From Paracoccaceae bacterium (GTDB lineage: Bacteria > Pseudomonadota > Alphaproteobacteria > Rhodobacterales > Rhodobacteraceae): a stretch of DNA of 64,000 bases. The notes below the pieces were generated by a model. The model did no database searches. It was not told the origin of the DNA and worked only from the letters and a program-made list of their open reading frames with translations. Positions within the stretch are counted from its first letter, which is position 1, and the number at the start of each line of letters is the position of its first letter. The position numbers were made by a program, and so were the translations under genes. Positions 1-9,246 of the stretch are shown here, piece by piece. The stretch is taken from positions 1 through 64,000 of the forward strand of contig JANQRE010000046.1 of the NCBI GenBank assembly GCA_028284705.1, read 5' to 3'.

Positions 1-224
1 GCGAGTTGGACGCCGCCGTTGAAACGGAAATCGCGCCTTACATGGTCTGCGCACCGGGAGCCGTGGCGGAGGCCAAGGCGCTGGCATTGGCGCTGGGTCA
101 AGCGCCGTCCGAGGCCGATGTACAACGCTCCATCGACGCGCTGATCACCCGCTGGGAGAGCGACGAAGCGCCAGAAGGCATCGCCGCGTTTTTTGAGAAG
201 CGCAAAGCCGCTTGGATGAGTTGA
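1..224 (+). CDS. Enoyl-CoA hydratase/isomerase (crotonase) family, C-terminal fragment
   Basis: The reading frame is open from the left edge to a TGA at 222-224, so only about the last 73 residues are present. The helical, acidic tail with the stretch APGAVAEAKALALALGQAP resembles the C-terminal trimerisation helices of crotonase-fold enoyl-CoA hydratases. In this group such genes often belong to leucine/isovalerate degradation clusters, but nothing here proves a substrate. The active-site half lies outside the window. A TTG at position 6 could pass for a start, but the frame runs on upstream, so this is a truncated gene and not a small one. The family call is moderately certain; the pathway is inference. 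Confidence 0.6.
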   Translation, partial: ELDAAVETEIAPYMVCAPGAVAEAKALALALGQAPSEADVQRSIDALITRWESDEAPEGIAAFFEKRKAAWMS

Positions 225-285
225 CCTGAGCCCGCCGCCTCGGGCAAACTGACGCCAACAAATAAGATAAACAGGCAGCAGTATC

Positions 286-1410
286 ATGATCGGCAGACGA
301 CCTTTTCTGGCTATGGCAGGCGCGAGCCTTGTGACCGCGTGTTCGGCACCCGCAATTTCTCCCACGACAACCCGACCGGCGGCCCCCGATCCGGCCTTTC
401 GTCCCGTGCCGAATTCCGGCTTTGAGGCCTGGATCGATGGCTTCCGTGGGCGCGCGATTGCGGCGGGGATTTCGCCGTCGGTCGCGACCCCGGCGCTGAG
501 TTCGGCAGGGTTTCTGCCCGGCGTGGTGGAGCGAGACCGCAATCAGGCGGAGTTCAAGCGATCCTTCGAGGATTATCTGGCGCTTGTGGCGTCTGACACC
601 AAGGTGGAGCAGGGGCGGGCAGCCTACCGCTCACGACGCAGCGCCCTGAATGCCATTGAAGCGCGTTATGGCGTGCCCGCAGAACTTGTCGCGGCGATCT
701 GGGGCGTGGAATCGAGCTATGGCACACGGCGCGGCGATATTCCGACCGTCTCGGCGGTGGCGACATTGGCCTATGACGGCAGGCGCGGCGTGTTCTTCGA
801 GAAACAACTGATCGCCGCACTGCGCATCCTGCAATCGGGGGATGTGCCGCTCAACCGCATGACCGGCTCCTGGGCGGGGGCCATGGGACATACGCAATTC
901 ATCCCGACCTCCTATCTCGCCTTTGCCGTCGATTTCACCGGCGACGGGCGGCGCGATGTCTGGGCGGAGGACCCGTCGGACGCGCTTGCCTCCACCGCCG
1001 CCTATCTGGCGCGCAATGGATGGCAGCGGGGCGGGGCTTGGGCCAAGGAAAGCGCGTCGGGCGATCTGCAACCCGATCCTGGCGGGCCGAGATTTGCCAC
1101 CAGCCGCAATTTCCGCGTCATCAAACGCTATAACAACTCCGACAACTACGCTTTGGCCGTGGGGTATCTGGCGGATCGCATCGCGGGAGCTGGGCCGCTC
1201 AATACCGGGTTCGGGCCGGATCGCTATGGCCTGACGCAACCTGAACGCAAACGCTTGCAGGAGGGATTGAACGCAGCCGGTTTCGATGCGGGCACACCGG
1301 ACGGAGTGCTCGGCAAAAAGACCGAAGCGGCGATCAAGGCCTATCAAAGCGCCAATGGGCTGGAGGTCACCGGCACACCGTCCAAGGCACTTCTGCAGCG
1401 CTTGACCTGA
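286..1410 (+). CDS. Lytic murein transglycosylase, MltB/SLT_2 family lipoprotein with peptidoglycan-binding domain
   Basis: This 374-residue protein should cleave the MurNAc-GlcNAc glycan bond of peptidoglycan in the periplasm, leaving 1,6-anhydro ends. It begins with a double-Arg N-terminus and a lipobox-like VTAC with Cys19, which suggests a lipoprotein, possibly exported by Tat. A Pro/Thr-rich linker follows. The SLT_2 domain spans about residues 45-300 and carries IWGVESSYG, in which Glu142 is the expected catalytic acid. A PG_binding_1 domain (NAAGFDAGTPDGVLGKKTEA) ends the protein. Domain order and length match the MltB-like family of alphaproteobacteria. The gene stands alone between the crotonase fragment and the nuo operon, with a possible terminator just behind it. 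Confidence 0.9.
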   Translation: MIGRRPFLAMAGASLVTACSAPAISPTTTRPAAPDPAFRPVPNSGFEAWIDGFRGRAIAAGISPSVATPALSSAGFLPGVVERDRNQAEFKRSFEDYLALVASDTKVEQGRAAYRSRRSALNAIEARYGVPAELVAAIWGVESSYGTRRGDIPTVSAVATLAYDGRRGVFFEKQLIAALRILQSGDVPLNRMTGSWAGAMGHTQFIPTSYLAFAVDFTGDGRRDVWAEDPSDALASTAAYLARNGWQRGGAWAKESASGDLQPDPGGPRFATSRNFRVIKRYNNSDNYALAVGYLADRIAGAGPLNTGFGPDRYGLTQPERKRLQEGLNAAGFDAGTPDGVLGKKTEAAIKAYQSANGLEVTGTPSKALLQRLT

Positions 1411-1445
1411 GGACAGCGGTTAAGCACCGGAACTGACAAAAAATT

Positions 1446-1480
1446 CCCGCGACCCGTGCGACGAGATTGCGCGGGTTTTC
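1446..1480 (+). terminator. Possible rho-independent terminator after the transglycosylase
   Basis: CCCGCG at 1446-1451 can pair with CGCGGG at 1470-1475, and TTTTC follows directly. The loop is long (18 nt), so the structure is only moderately convincing. Its place between the transglycosylase stop and the nuo promoter makes sense. Confidence 0.45.
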
Positions 1481-1493
1481 ACGTGCGGTTTGG

Positions 1494-1522
1494 TTGACCC
1501 TCGCCGCGCCCAAGCGTAAAGA
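1494..1522 (+). promoter_or_regulatory. Candidate sigma-70-type promoter of the nuo operon
   Basis: TTGACC at 1494-1499 and TAAAGA at 1517-1522 are separated by 17 bases. They lie about 55 bases upstream of the nuoA start. The -35 is good and the -10 imperfect. No other convincing promoter is visible before nuoA. Confidence 0.45.
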
Positions 1523-1576
1523 TCACATCAGCCAACAGACCCCCGCAGAAAGATGGGGGCCGCGAAGGAGAGACGC

Positions 1577-1942
1577 GTGGACGAGCTGCTACGGGAATAT
1601 CTGCCCATCCTGATTTTTCTGGGGCTGGCCATTGCTCTTGGTCTGGTCCTGATCCTGGCGGCGGTTGTCGTCGCAGTCCGAAATCCCGACCCTGAGAAAG
1701 TGTCCGCCTATGAGTGCGGATTTAACGCCTTCGACGATGCGCGGATGAAGTTCGATGTGCGCTTCTATCTGGTCTCGATCCTGTTCATCATTTTCGACCT
1801 CGAAGTGGCGTTTCTGTTCCCCTGGGCCGTGGCCTTCCAAGACGTCGGTCTGCTCGGGTTCTGGTCGATGATGGTGTTCCTCGCGGTGCTGACCATCGGC
1901 TTTGCCTACGAATGGAAAAAGGGAGCGCTCGAATGGGAGTAG
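1577..1942 (+). CDS. nuoA: NADH-quinone oxidoreductase subunit A
   Basis: Membrane subunit of complex I, next to the quinone-site junction of the peripheral arm. I chose GTG at 1577 because AAGGAG at 1565-1570 has ideal spacing and the resulting 121 residues match NuoA length; an ATG at 1553 would add eight residues with no ribosome-binding site. Three hydrophobic segments are visible (about 10-33, 65-85 and 92-113). The conserved loop motif YECGF near residues 45-49 is followed by [18 protein letters not shown]. The stop overlaps the start of nuoB. First gene of the operon. Confidence 0.97.
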   Translation: MDELLREYLPILIFLGLAIALGLVLILAAVVVAVRNPDPEKVSAYECGFNAFDDARMKFDVRFYLVSILFIIFDLEVAFLFPWAVAFQDVGLLGFWSMMVFLAVLTIGFAYEWKKGALEWE

Positions 1943-2478
1943 CGAGCGGCATTCAGACAGGCGCAAACACCGCCGATTGGGATAAGGAAGTCGCGACGCA
2001 GGCTCTGAACAAAGAGCTGCAGGACAAGGGTTTCCTGCTGACTTCGACTGAGGACATCATCAACTGGGCCCGCACAGGCTCGCTGCATTGGATGACCTTT
2101 GGTCTGGCCTGCTGCGCGGTGGAGATGATGCACACCGCCATGCCCCGGTACGATATGGAGCGGTTCGGCACGGCGCCGCGGGCCTCGCCGCGCCAGTCTG
2201 ACCTGATGATCGTGGCGGGCACGTTGACCAACAAGATGGCGCCTGCTCTGCGCAAGGTTTACGACCAGATGCCCGAGCCGCGTTATGTGCTGTCCATGGG
2301 TTCATGCGCCAATGGCGGTGGGTATTATCACTACAGCTATTCTGTGGTGCGCGGCTGTGACCGCATCGTGCCGGTGGACCTCTACGTGCCGGGCTGTCCG
2401 CCAACCGCCGAGGCGCTGCTCTACGGGCTTTTGCAATTACAACGCCGCATTCGCCGGACGGGGACCCTGGTCAGATGA
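1933..2478 (+). CDS. nuoB: NADH-quinone oxidoreductase subunit B
   Basis: Peripheral-arm subunit that carries the terminal 4Fe-4S cluster N2, which passes electrons to ubiquinone. With the ATG at 1933, overlapping the nuoA stop, the protein has 181 residues. The cluster ligands are visible: the tandem cysteines Cys60-Cys61 in [11 protein letters not shown], Cys125 in MGSCANGG and Cys155 in VPGCPPTAE. An in-frame ATG at 1912 would extend the N-terminus by seven residues deep into nuoA and has a poorer ribosome-binding site. The C-terminus overlaps nuoC by an ATGA. Confidence 0.97.
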   Translation: MGVASGIQTGANTADWDKEVATQALNKELQDKGFLLTSTEDIINWARTGSLHWMTFGLACCAVEMMHTAMPRYDMERFGTAPRASPRQSDLMIVAGTLTNKMAPALRKVYDQMPEPRYVLSMGSCANGGGYYHYSYSVVRGCDRIVPVDLYVPGCPPTAEALLYGLLQLQRRIRRTGTLVR

Positions 2479-3089
2479 GCGAACAACTCGAAGAACTCGC
2501 CGCGCATCTGGAGGCCAAACGCCCCGATTGTGTGCTGTCGACCGAGATCGCCCATGGCGAGTTGAACGTCTCCATCGCGCCATCCTCGCTGGTGGCCTTC
2601 ATGGAATTTCTGAAGACCGACCGGAACTGCAAGTTCTCGACCTTGGTGGACATCACGGCGGTGGATTATCCGACCCGGCCCGAGCGGTTCGATGTCGTCT
2701 ATCATCTGCTGTCGATGTATCAAAACCAGCGCATCCGCGTGAAAGTCGCGATCAGGGAAGAGGAGGTCGTGGCCTCGATCATCGATGTCTACCCGTCGGC
2801 CAACTGGTTCGAGCGCGAAGTGTTCGACATGTTCGGCATCCTGTTCTCGGGCCACCCCGATCTGCGCCGCATCCTCACCGATTACGGCTTCCGGGGCTAT
2901 CCGCTGCGCAAGGACTTCCCGACGACGGGCTATGTGGAAGTGCGCTATGACGAAGCGCAGAAACGCGTGGTCTATGAGCCAGTGAACCTGGTGCAGGAAT
3001 ATCGCCAGTTCGACTTCATGTCGCCTTGGGAAGGCGCTGAATACATCCTTCCGGGGGACGAGAAAACGGAAGAGGAGGCAAAAGGCTGA
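2475..3089 (+). CDS. nuoC: NADH-quinone oxidoreductase subunit C (30 kDa subunit)
   Basis: Peripheral-arm subunit without cofactors that packs against NuoD and NuoB. It is 204 residues long and separate from nuoD, not fused as in enterobacteria. The family signature [13 protein letters not shown] is followed by [20 protein letters not shown] and the RKDFP motif. The ATG sits in an ATGA overlap with the nuoB stop, suggesting coupled translation. Its own TGA overlaps the start of the small downstream membrane-protein ORF. Confidence 0.97.
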   Translation: MSEQLEELAAHLEAKRPDCVLSTEIAHGELNVSIAPSSLVAFMEFLKTDRNCKFSTLVDITAVDYPTRPERFDVVYHLLSMYQNQRIRVKVAIREEEVVASIIDVYPSANWFEREVFDMFGILFSGHPDLRRILTDYGFRGYPLRKDFPTTGYVEVRYDEAQKRVVYEPVNLVQEYRQFDFMSPWEGAEYILPGDEKTEEEAKG

Positions 3090-3271
3090 TGCCGACCTGG
3101 CTCTATCCGATCATGGCACTGCTCACGATCATCCCGTTCTGGATGTTCCTGCCGAAATTCAATCTGCCCTCGTGGTTTGCGATCTTCACGATCACGCCGT
3201 TCACGGTCATCCCGCTTCTATGGGTCATGGCCTTTCGCGACAAAATCACCATTCCGGGGATCGACAAATGA
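3089..3271 (+). CDS. Small two-helix membrane protein between nuoC and nuoD
   Basis: Sixty residues, strongly hydrophobic. Two likely transmembrane segments (about 5-20 and 27-48) are linked by a short loop with Pro and Lys, and the tail [12 protein letters not shown] is charged. The ATG overlaps the nuoC TGA (TGATG) and its own TGA overlaps the next ORF by ATGA, so it is almost certainly translated with its neighbours. I do not recognise a family. Its position suggests a complex I accessory or assembly protein, but that rests on location only. Confidence 0.75.
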   Translation: MPTWLYPIMALLTIIPFWMFLPKFNLPSWFAIFTITPFTVIPLLWVMAFRDKITIPGIDK

Positions 3272-3432
3272 CTGAGTTGTGGTTTGAGATTGCGAATACG
3301 TTCATCGCGGCAGCGGGCCTTTGTGTGGCGGCCGTACCCCTTTTAAAAACTTCTGAATTAGATACGAAGCGTTCCTTGGTCGTAACCTGTTCGAAAAAAG
3401 GAGAAAATTCTTTGGATCGAGGTTCAGTATGA
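3268..3432 (+). CDS. Small 54-residue protein of unknown function, AT-richer 3' half
   Basis: The ATG at 3268 overlaps the previous TGA and the TGA at 3430-3432 overlaps the nuoD ATG, so the ORF is locked into the translational chain. The first 25 residues ([20 protein letters not shown] and on) form one hydrophobic helix. The rest is polar, with a [10 protein letters not shown] segment and a CSKKGEN segment. Bases about 3340-3425 are clearly more AT-rich than the neighbouring nuo genes and include runs of A. No recognised family. It may be a single-pass membrane peptide, or mainly a spacer that keeps ribosomes moving into nuoD. Confidence 0.6.
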   Translation: MTELWFEIANTFIAAAGLCVAAVPLLKTSELDTKRSLVVTCSKKGENSLDRGSV

Positions 3433-4673
3433 TGGACGGCGATATCCGCACGAACACCTATGATGACGGCTCGACGGATTTCGAGACCGGCGAACAGAAG
3501 ATCCGCAACTTCAACATCAACTTCGGACCTCAGCACCCCGCAGCCCACGGCGTGCTGCGTCTGGTGCTGGAGCTGGACGGTGAGATCGTCGAGCGCTGCG
3601 ACCCGCATATCGGGCTTCTCCATCGGGGAACCGAGAAACTGATGGAAAGCAGGACCTATCTGCAAAACCTGCCTTATTTTGATCGCCTCGATTACGTGGC
3701 GCCCATGAACCAGGAACATGCCTGGTGTCTGGCCATCGAGAAGCTGACCGGCACCGAAGTGCCGCGCCGTGCGTCGCTGATCCGGGTGCTTTACAGCGAG
3801 ATTGGCCGTGTTCTGAACCATCTGCTGAACGTGACCACGCAGGCCATGGATGTCGGCGCACTGACCCCGCCGCTCTGGGGCTTTGAAGAGCGAGAACACC
3901 TCATGGAGTTCTATGAGCGCGCCTGTGGGGCCAGGCTTCACGCGGCTTATTTCCGCCCCGGTGGTGTGCATCAGGACCTGCCGGATGGCCTCTTGGACGA
4001 CATCGAAGCCTGGTGCGATCCGTTCCTGAAGACACTGGATGACATCGACGGGCTTCTCACCGAAAACCGCATCTTCAAGCAGCGCAACGCCGATATCGGT
4101 GTGGTAAACGAGCAGGAAATCCTCGACTGGGGCTTTTCCGGCGTCATGGTGCGGGGCTCCGGCCTCGCCTGGGACTTGCGCCGCGCGCAGCCTTATGAAT
4201 GCTATGACGAGTTCGACTTCCAGATCCCCATCGGCAAGAACGGCGATTGCTACGACCGGTATCTCGTGCGGATGCAGGAGATGCGCGAGAGCGTGAAGAT
4301 CATGCGCCAAGCGGTCGAGAAACTCCGCGCGCCGGAGGGGCAGGGCGATGTGATGGCCCGCGGCAAGATGACCCCGCCGACCCGTGGCGAGATGAAGACC
4401 TCGATGGAGGCGCTGATCCACCACTTCAAGCTCTACACCGAAGGCTTCCACGTGCCGGAGGGCGAGGTTTACGCCGCTGTCGAGGCACCCAAAGGCGAGT
4501 TCGGCGTCTATCTTGTGGCCGACGGCACGAACAAACCCTACCGCGCCAAGATACGTGCGCCGGGATATCTGCACCTTCAAGCGATGGATTACGTGGCCAA
4601 AGGTCACCAACTCGCCGACGTTGCCGCGATCATCGGCACGATGGATGTCGTCTTTGGCGAGATCGACCGCTGA
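3429..4673 (+). CDS. nuoD: NADH-quinone oxidoreductase subunit D (49 kDa subunit)
   Basis: Large peripheral-arm subunit that forms the ubiquinone pocket with NuoB. At 414 residues it has the usual length. Visible signatures are [13 protein letters not shown] near the N-terminus, [16 protein letters not shown], the [12 protein letters not shown] segment, [10 protein letters not shown], and a C-terminal end FGEIDR. ATG-ATG at 3429/3432 gives two possible starts; the first overlaps the preceding TGA. It stands apart from nuoC, with two small ORFs inserted between them. Confidence 0.97.
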   Translation: MMDGDIRTNTYDDGSTDFETGEQKIRNFNINFGPQHPAAHGVLRLVLELDGEIVERCDPHIGLLHRGTEKLMESRTYLQNLPYFDRLDYVAPMNQEHAWCLAIEKLTGTEVPRRASLIRVLYSEIGRVLNHLLNVTTQAMDVGALTPPLWGFEEREHLMEFYERACGARLHAAYFRPGGVHQDLPDGLLDDIEAWCDPFLKTLDDIDGLLTENRIFKQRNADIGVVNEQEILDWGFSGVMVRGSGLAWDLRRAQPYECYDEFDFQIPIGKNGDCYDRYLVRMQEMRESVKIMRQAVEKLRAPEGQGDVMARGKMTPPTRGEMKTSMEALIHHFKLYTEGFHVPEGEVYAAVEAPKGEFGVYLVADGTNKPYRAKIRAPGYLHLQAMDYVAKGHQLADVAAIIGTMDVVFGEIDR

Positions 4674-4705
4674 TGAATTTCGAGTTTTGATAGGGGGATA
4701 GAGAC

Positions 4706-4990
4706 ATGAAATTGAAAGCAACTGCCGCTGCCGCGTTTCTTGGCCTGAGCGCCTGCCTGCCGACACCGGAAGTCACTGCCGATAGCGGCGATCTGGCGAA
4801 ATATGCCGATGCCATGGCGCAGATCGGCTGCATCGACTTTGATGGCACCACCCGCGCCAAAATCCGCGACATCACCGGCTGGAAAGACAGCAAGCTCGAC
4901 AAGGTCGAGGAAGAAGCCAAGGCGCAATTCCAGGCCATCGACTCGCTGGGCGGTGGCACGCAATCCATCGTGGGCGCCTGCGCGACCTGA
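4706..4990 (+). CDS. Small putative lipoprotein between nuoD and nuoE
   Basis: 94 residues. A short positively charged start and an Ala-rich hydrophobic stretch end in LSAC with Cys17 as the lipidation site. The mature part has one more Cys in IGCIDFDG, a helical Lys/Glu-rich middle ([13 protein letters not shown]) and a terminal CAT. A GGGGGATAGAG stretch lies at a suitable distance before the ATG. I do not recognise the family. Three other small lipoproteins lie in the same operon, so a shared periplasmic role is possible but unproven. Confidence 0.65.
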   Translation: MKLKATAAAAFLGLSACLPTPEVTADSGDLAKYADAMAQIGCIDFDGTTRAKIRDITGWKDSKLDKVEEEAKAQFQAIDSLGGGTQSIVGACAT

Positions 4991-5016
4991 TCTCTCAAGA
5001 AAGACCAAACCCACCC

Positions 5017-6150
5017 ATGCTCCGCAGACTACATCACGACCAGCCCGAGAGCTTCGCGTTCACGCCTGACAACCAGAAATGGGCCGAGGCGCAGATCACG
5101 AAATACCCTCCGGGCCGGCAGGCCTCAGCTATTATCCCGCTCCTGTGGCGGGCTCAGGAGCAGGAAGGCTGGTTGAGCCGTCCCGCGATCGAGGCAGTCG
5201 CGAGCATGCTGGATATGGCCTATATCCGGGCGCTGGAAGTGGCGACCTTCTACTTCATGTTCCAGTTGCAACCTGTTGGGTCCGTTGCGCATATTCAGAT
5301 TTGTGGCACCACGTCCTGCATGATCTGCGGGGCGGAAGACCTGGTGGCGGTTTGCAAGGACAAGATCGCGGCACGTCCGCACCAACTCTCCGCAGACGGC
5401 AAGTTTTCCTGGGAAGAGGTCGAGTGCTTGGGCGCCTGTGCCAACGCGCCGATGGCCCAGATCGGCAAGGATTATTATGAAGACCTGACCGCCGATAAAA
5501 TGGGTCAGATCATCGACATGCTTGCCAAAGGTGATGTGCCGACACCGGGGCCACAAAACGGGCGCTACGCGGCGGAGCCCAAGAAGGGACTGACCAGCCT
5601 CACTGAGTTCGATAGCGGGCATACCCAATACAATGCGTCCGTGCAGCTTGCTGCTGACCATGGCGATACCGTGAAGCGGATTGACGGGTCCGAAGCGCCG
5701 ATCCTGGCACCATGGGGCGCTGCCGCGCCGACCTTCACCGAAGCGCCGAAACGCGAAACATCTGCGGCGCAGAAGGCCGAAGCGGCGACTGAAAAGAAAC
5801 AGGCCAAACCAGCGACCAAGTCCGTCGACAAACCCAAAGCCAAGCCTGCCGCGGAGATCGCAGAAAGCGAACCGGCGCTTTTGAGTGAAGCGCGCGAGGG
5901 CGGGGCGGATGATCTGAAGCTGCTCAAGGGCGTGGGGCCGGGTCTGGAGAAGACGCTGAACGAGCTTGGGTTCTTCCATTTTGACCAGATTGCCGACTGG
6001 ACGCCGGAACAGGTCGCCTGGGTCGATGCACGGCTGAAATTCAAGGGCCGGATCGAACGCGATGACTGGATCGGTCAGGCGAAGATTCTCGCCAGCGGCG
6101 GCACAACGGAATTCGCGAACCGCAGCAAAAGCGGTAATAAGAAGACGTAG
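5017..6150 (+). CDS. nuoE: NADH-quinone oxidoreductase subunit E with C-terminal helix-hairpin-helix (H3TH-like) extension
   Basis: The first 160 or so residues are NuoE, the thioredoxin-fold subunit carrying the 2Fe-2S cluster N1a. Ligands are visible in [10 protein letters not shown] (two Cys four residues apart) and in [10 protein letters not shown]. The protein has 377 residues, about twice the classical length. After a Lys/Ala/Pro linker (about residues 230-290) comes a domain with [20 protein letters not shown] and [12 protein letters not shown], a helix-hairpin-helix pattern of the kind annotated as H3TH nuclease-like. The same domain recurs in the next gene with high identity. The extension is known in related alphaproteobacterial NuoE proteins; its role is unknown to me. 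Confidence 0.95.
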   Translation: MLRRLHHDQPESFAFTPDNQKWAEAQITKYPPGRQASAIIPLLWRAQEQEGWLSRPAIEAVASMLDMAYIRALEVATFYFMFQLQPVGSVAHIQICGTTSCMICGAEDLVAVCKDKIAARPHQLSADGKFSWEEVECLGACANAPMAQIGKDYYEDLTADKMGQIIDMLAKGDVPTPGPQNGRYAAEPKKGLTSLTEFDSGHTQYNASVQLAADHGDTVKRIDGSEAPILAPWGAAAPTFTEAPKRETSAAQKAEAATEKKQAKPATKSVDKPKAKPAAEIAESEPALLSEAREGGADDLKLLKGVGPGLEKTLNELGFFHFDQIADWTPEQVAWVDARLKFKGRIERDDWIGQAKILASGGTTEFANRSKSGNKKT

Positions 6151-6168
6151 ACGGACAGGGAGTTCACC

Positions 6169-6981
6169 ATGAATCAGAACAGTACTGCGAAGCTGACATG
6201 TATGGCGACCTGCTGGATCGTTGCGCTGCTCCTTGGCGTGCTTGTTGCCGTGATCCTGACCTTGCTGGCCAATTTCGCCCTTGTGGCGGGCATCTTCCTT
6301 GGTCTCTTGGTGGCCGGGATTGCTGGTGCGATCCTGAGCTGGGCGTTTTGTCGTGATCTGCCGATGCCCATCGGTGGTGTGGGGCAAACCCAGCCCGGCA
6401 AGATGGTGTCCTCTCCAACCGGTGTCGGAACCGGCACACCGAAGGCCGCGAGTGCGGCGACGGCTGCCCCTGCCGCGGCGACAACGGCAACCGGCCTTAT
6501 GTCAGATCACGCGGCGGCTGAAGATCACAGCGCGCCTGCCGAGACTGCACCCGCAGAACCTGCGCCTGCAGCGAAGCCTGCACCCGCAGCCGCGGCGGCG
6601 CCGGCCAAGAAAGCGGCTCCAGCTGCCAAAAAGCCGGCTACAAAGCCGAAGGCGACCAAGGCAGCGGAGGCACCAGCCAGCGAAGGTGCGGCAGCAGGCG
6701 GGCAACCAGAGCTTTTAAATGAACCTCAAGGCGGTAAGGCGGATGATCTGAAGCAGATCAAAGGGGTTGGTCCGGGACTGGAGAAAACACTCAACGAGAT
6801 GGGTATCTGGCATTTCAGCCAGGTCGCCTCCTGGGGCGCTGCGGAAGTTGAATGGGTCGACAGCCGCCTGAAATTCAAAGGTCGCATCGAGCGGGACGAT
6901 TGGATTTCACAGGCCAAAACGCTGGCAGGCGGCGGAGCGACCGATTTCTCGAAACGCGTCGATAAAGGCGACGTGTACTGA
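6169..6981 (+). CDS. Membrane-anchored protein with H3TH-like C-terminal domain, paralogous to the NuoE extension
   Basis: 270 residues in three parts. Two transmembrane helices lie at about 13-35 and 38-60. A low-complexity Ala/Pro/Lys linker runs over about 75-180. The C-terminal domain contains [20 protein letters not shown] and [17 protein letters not shown], which matches the end of NuoE in roughly three of four positions. The tandem arrangement points to duplication of the domain within the operon. The hydrophobic N-terminus would hold the domain on the cytoplasmic membrane, possibly beside complex I. A nuclease role, as the H3TH name implies, has no support from visible catalytic residues. 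Confidence 0.8.
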   Translation: MNQNSTAKLTCMATCWIVALLLGVLVAVILTLLANFALVAGIFLGLLVAGIAGAILSWAFCRDLPMPIGGVGQTQPGKMVSSPTGVGTGTPKAASAATAAPAAATTATGLMSDHAAAEDHSAPAETAPAEPAPAAKPAPAAAAAPAKKAAPAAKKPATKPKATKAAEAPASEGAAAGGQPELLNEPQGGKADDLKQIKGVGPGLEKTLNEMGIWHFSQVASWGAAEVEWVDSRLKFKGRIERDDWISQAKTLAGGGATDFSKRVDKGDVY

Positions 6982-7031
6982 AAACCCGTGGCGGCGCATG
7001 GGGCGGCGTCACAACAGAAAGGATGTTCGGC

Positions 7032-7259
7032 ATGGCTGCCGACAAGCAAGACTCCGGGCGACAGGGGCGCTTCATTGCCAAACTGATCGCCGGAACCGGG
7101 GTCCTCTACATTGTCCTGCAGCTGATCGCGGACCAGTATGGCTGGTCGCACCGGATAAGGGGGCTTTTCGATATCGCGGCGCTGGTCGCGTTCGGATACG
7201 CCCTGTGGATGACGATAAAGCTCTGGCGCGCAACGCGCGAGACGGATGGAGAAAGTTGA
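7032..7259 (+). CDS. DUF5337-like small membrane protein
   Basis: 75 residues from the ATG at 7032, which has AAAGG about ten bases upstream; an ATG at 7023 is too close to that site. Two transmembrane segments are visible (around 20-35 and 48-65), separated by a short loop with [11 protein letters not shown]. Length, topology and position before nuoF fit the DUF5337 family as I remember it from Rhodobacteraceae. Its end overlaps the region just before the nuoF start. Function unknown. Confidence 0.75.
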   Translation: MAADKQDSGRQGRFIAKLIAGTGVLYIVLQLIADQYGWSHRIRGLFDIAALVAFGYALWMTIKLWRATRETDGES

Positions 7260-7263
7260 GGCG

Positions 7264-8559
7264 ATGCTGGCGGACAAGGACCGGATATTCACCAATCTCT
7301 ACGGCATGCATGACCGCTCGCTCGCAGGAGCCAAGGCGCGTGGGCATTGGGATGGCACGGCGGACCTGATCAAGAAGGGCCGCGACTGGATCATCGATGA
7401 GATGAAAGCCTCGGGTCTGCGAGGTCGGGGTGGGGCGGGCTTTCCGACCGGTCTGAAATGGTCCTTCATGCCGAAGGAAAGCGATGGGCGTCCGGCTTAC
7501 CTTGTGGTGAATGCGGACGAGTCCGAGCCCGGCACCTGTAAAGACCGCGAGATCATGCGTCACGATCCGCACACGTTGATCGAAGGCTGCCTGATCGCTT
7601 CATTCGCGATGAATGCGAATGCCTGTTACATCTACATTCGCGGCGAATATATCCGCGAGCGCGAGGCGCTGCAGGCCGCGATTGACGAGGCCTATGACGC
7701 AGGCCTTCTGGGTCCGAATGCCGCGAAATCCGGTTGGGATTTCGACCTTTACCTGCATCACGGTGCAGGCGCTTATATCTGTGGTGAAGAGACCGCGCTG
7801 CTCGAAAGCCTTGAGGGCAAGAAGGGCATGCCACGCATGAAGCCGCCTTTCCCGGCCGGGGCGGGCCTCTACGGCTGCCCGACCACGGTGAACAATGTGG
7901 AGAGCATCGCGGTTGTGCCGACGATCCTGCGGCGTGGTGGCTCCTGGTTCTCGGGTTTTGGCCGTCCGAACAACACCGGGACAAAGCTCTTCGCTGTTTC
8001 GGGACATGTGAACAACCCTTGCGTGGTCGAGGAGGCCATGTCGATCACGTTTGAGGAACTGATCGAGAAACACTGCGGCGGTATTCGCGGTGGTTGGGAC
8101 AATCTCAAAGCGGTAATCCCCGGTGGTTCCTCGGTGCCCTGCGTGCGCGGCGAGAATATGAAAGAGGCGATCATGGATTTCGATTACCTCCGCAATGAGC
8201 TGGGCTCTGGTCTAGGCACCGCGGCGGTGATCGTGATGGACAAGGAAACCGACATCATCAAAGCGATCTGGCGGCTCGCCTGTTTCTACAAGCATGAAAG
8301 CTGCGGGCAATGCACGCCATGTCGTGAAGGCACCGGTTGGATGATGCGGGTGATGGATCGCCTCGTGAAGGGCGACGCGGAGCCTGAAGAGATCGACATG
8401 CTCTGGGATGTCACAAAACAGGTTGAGGGCCATACGATCTGCGCGCTCGGCGACGCAGCCGCCTGGCCGATCCAAGGCCTGATCCGCAACTTCCGCGACG
8501 AGATCGAAGAGCGGATCGCGCATAAAAGAGGAGGGGCTGCGCAGGTCGCGGCAGAGTAG
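7264..8559 (+). CDS. nuoF: NADH-quinone oxidoreductase subunit F (NADH/FMN-binding)
   Basis: Entry point of electrons into complex I: binds NADH and FMN and carries 4Fe-4S cluster N3. Visible motifs are the glycine-rich [13 protein letters not shown] near the N-terminus, [13 protein letters not shown] for nucleotide/FMN binding, and the cluster ligands [10 protein letters not shown] with the distant Cys in GHTICALGD. The ATG at 7264 gives 431 residues, the length usual for this group, with GGAG at 7248-7251; an ATG at 7246 lies inside the preceding ORF. It follows nuoE after two accessory ORFs. Confidence 0.97.
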   Translation: MLADKDRIFTNLYGMHDRSLAGAKARGHWDGTADLIKKGRDWIIDEMKASGLRGRGGAGFPTGLKWSFMPKESDGRPAYLVVNADESEPGTCKDREIMRHDPHTLIEGCLIASFAMNANACYIYIRGEYIREREALQAAIDEAYDAGLLGPNAAKSGWDFDLYLHHGAGAYICGEETALLESLEGKKGMPRMKPPFPAGAGLYGCPTTVNNVESIAVVPTILRRGGSWFSGFGRPNNTGTKLFAVSGHVNNPCVVEEAMSITFEELIEKHCGGIRGGWDNLKAVIPGGSSVPCVRGENMKEAIMDFDYLRNELGSGLGTAAVIVMDKETDIIKAIWRLACFYKHESCGQCTPCREGTGWMMRVMDRLVKGDAEPEEIDMLWDVTKQVEGHTICALGDAAAWPIQGLIRNFRDEIEERIAHKRGGAAQVAAE

Positions 8560-8561
8560 TC

Positions 8562-8906
8562 ATGAAGTATCTGGTATTGTCCTTGGCCGCGGTCACGCTG
8601 GTCGCGTGCGAACCCACAGGCACCGCGCCGTCGGAACCGAAAGGCCCGCCGATTGAGATCGTTGAAGCGGGCCGCAAGCTCGACACGGTGCGCGTGGCGA
8701 TGCGCTACAAGGATGGCTCGGCGATCCCCTCGGCAGATAGCAGCCGCGCAATGGCGCGCGCCATGGAGGTCGCCTGTCTCGAAGAGGAGACACCCATTGC
8801 CGACACGACGAACAGTGAGAATGGCATCCTGACGGCGAATGTCTTCTGCACACAGGTCCTGACAACAGATACGGTGGTCGATGGCTCGGCCTTCGTGCGG
8901 AGTTAA
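8562..8906 (+). CDS. Small putative lipoprotein after nuoF
   Basis: 114 residues starting two bases behind the nuoF stop. The signal peptide ends in the lipobox LVAC with Cys16. The mature protein begins with a Pro-rich spacer and continues with a domain holding two further Cys residues (VACLEEE and NVFCTQV). I cannot assign a family. The GAGGGG at 8530-8535 inside the nuoF end is a distant ribosome-binding candidate, so translation probably depends on nuoF. Confidence 0.7.
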   Translation: MKYLVLSLAAVTLVACEPTGTAPSEPKGPPIEIVEAGRKLDTVRVAMRYKDGSAIPSADSSRAMARAMEVACLEEETPIADTTNSENGILTANVFCTQVLTTDTVVDGSAFVRS

Positions 8907-8910
8907 GCCG

Positions 8911-9246
8911 ATGCTGCGGGTCGCCCTTCTCCTTCTGATTTCGATCAGTCTCGTGGCGGGCTGTAACCGCAAAGGTACGCGCAATGCCGATACCGAGCGG
9001 GAATTGCCGTTCAACGCGAAGTTCTCCAAGGGTGACGATCCCAGAGAAATCGAAGTGCGCGTCCAAAACAAAGGTGCGGGTGTTGAAGCGGTCCGCGAGA
9101 GTGTGCGCTTTGAAGCGACAAAATACTGCCTGATCAATTTCGGCGGCTCTGATGCGGACTGGCGTATCGATCCCGTCAGCAATGATTGGGCCTTCACGCA
9201 GGACGGCGACAGCCTGACCTTCTTTGCGAGGTGCACAGCCCGGTGA
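8911..9246 (+). CDS. Small putative lipoprotein, second of a pair
   Basis: 111 residues from the ATG at 8911, four bases after the previous stop. MLRVALLLLISISLVAGC gives a typical lipoprotein signal with Cys18. The mature part contains EATKYCLINFGG and ends FFARCTAR, so it has two Cys that could form a disulphide. The layout (signal, spacer, about 80-residue domain with two Cys) is shared with the lipoproteins at 8562 and 12271, although sequence identity is low by eye. No known function. The stop overlaps the next start. Confidence 0.7.
   Translation: MLRVALLLLISISLVAGCNRKGTRNADTERELPFNAKFSKGDDPREIEVRVQNKGAGVEAVRESVRFEATKYCLINFGGSDADWRIDPVSNDWAFTQDGDSLTFFARCTAR

Noticed and set aside
3246-4766. 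A 506-codon minus-strand frame opposite nuoD
   Set aside because: Shadow of nuoD; no motif and no ribosome-binding site.
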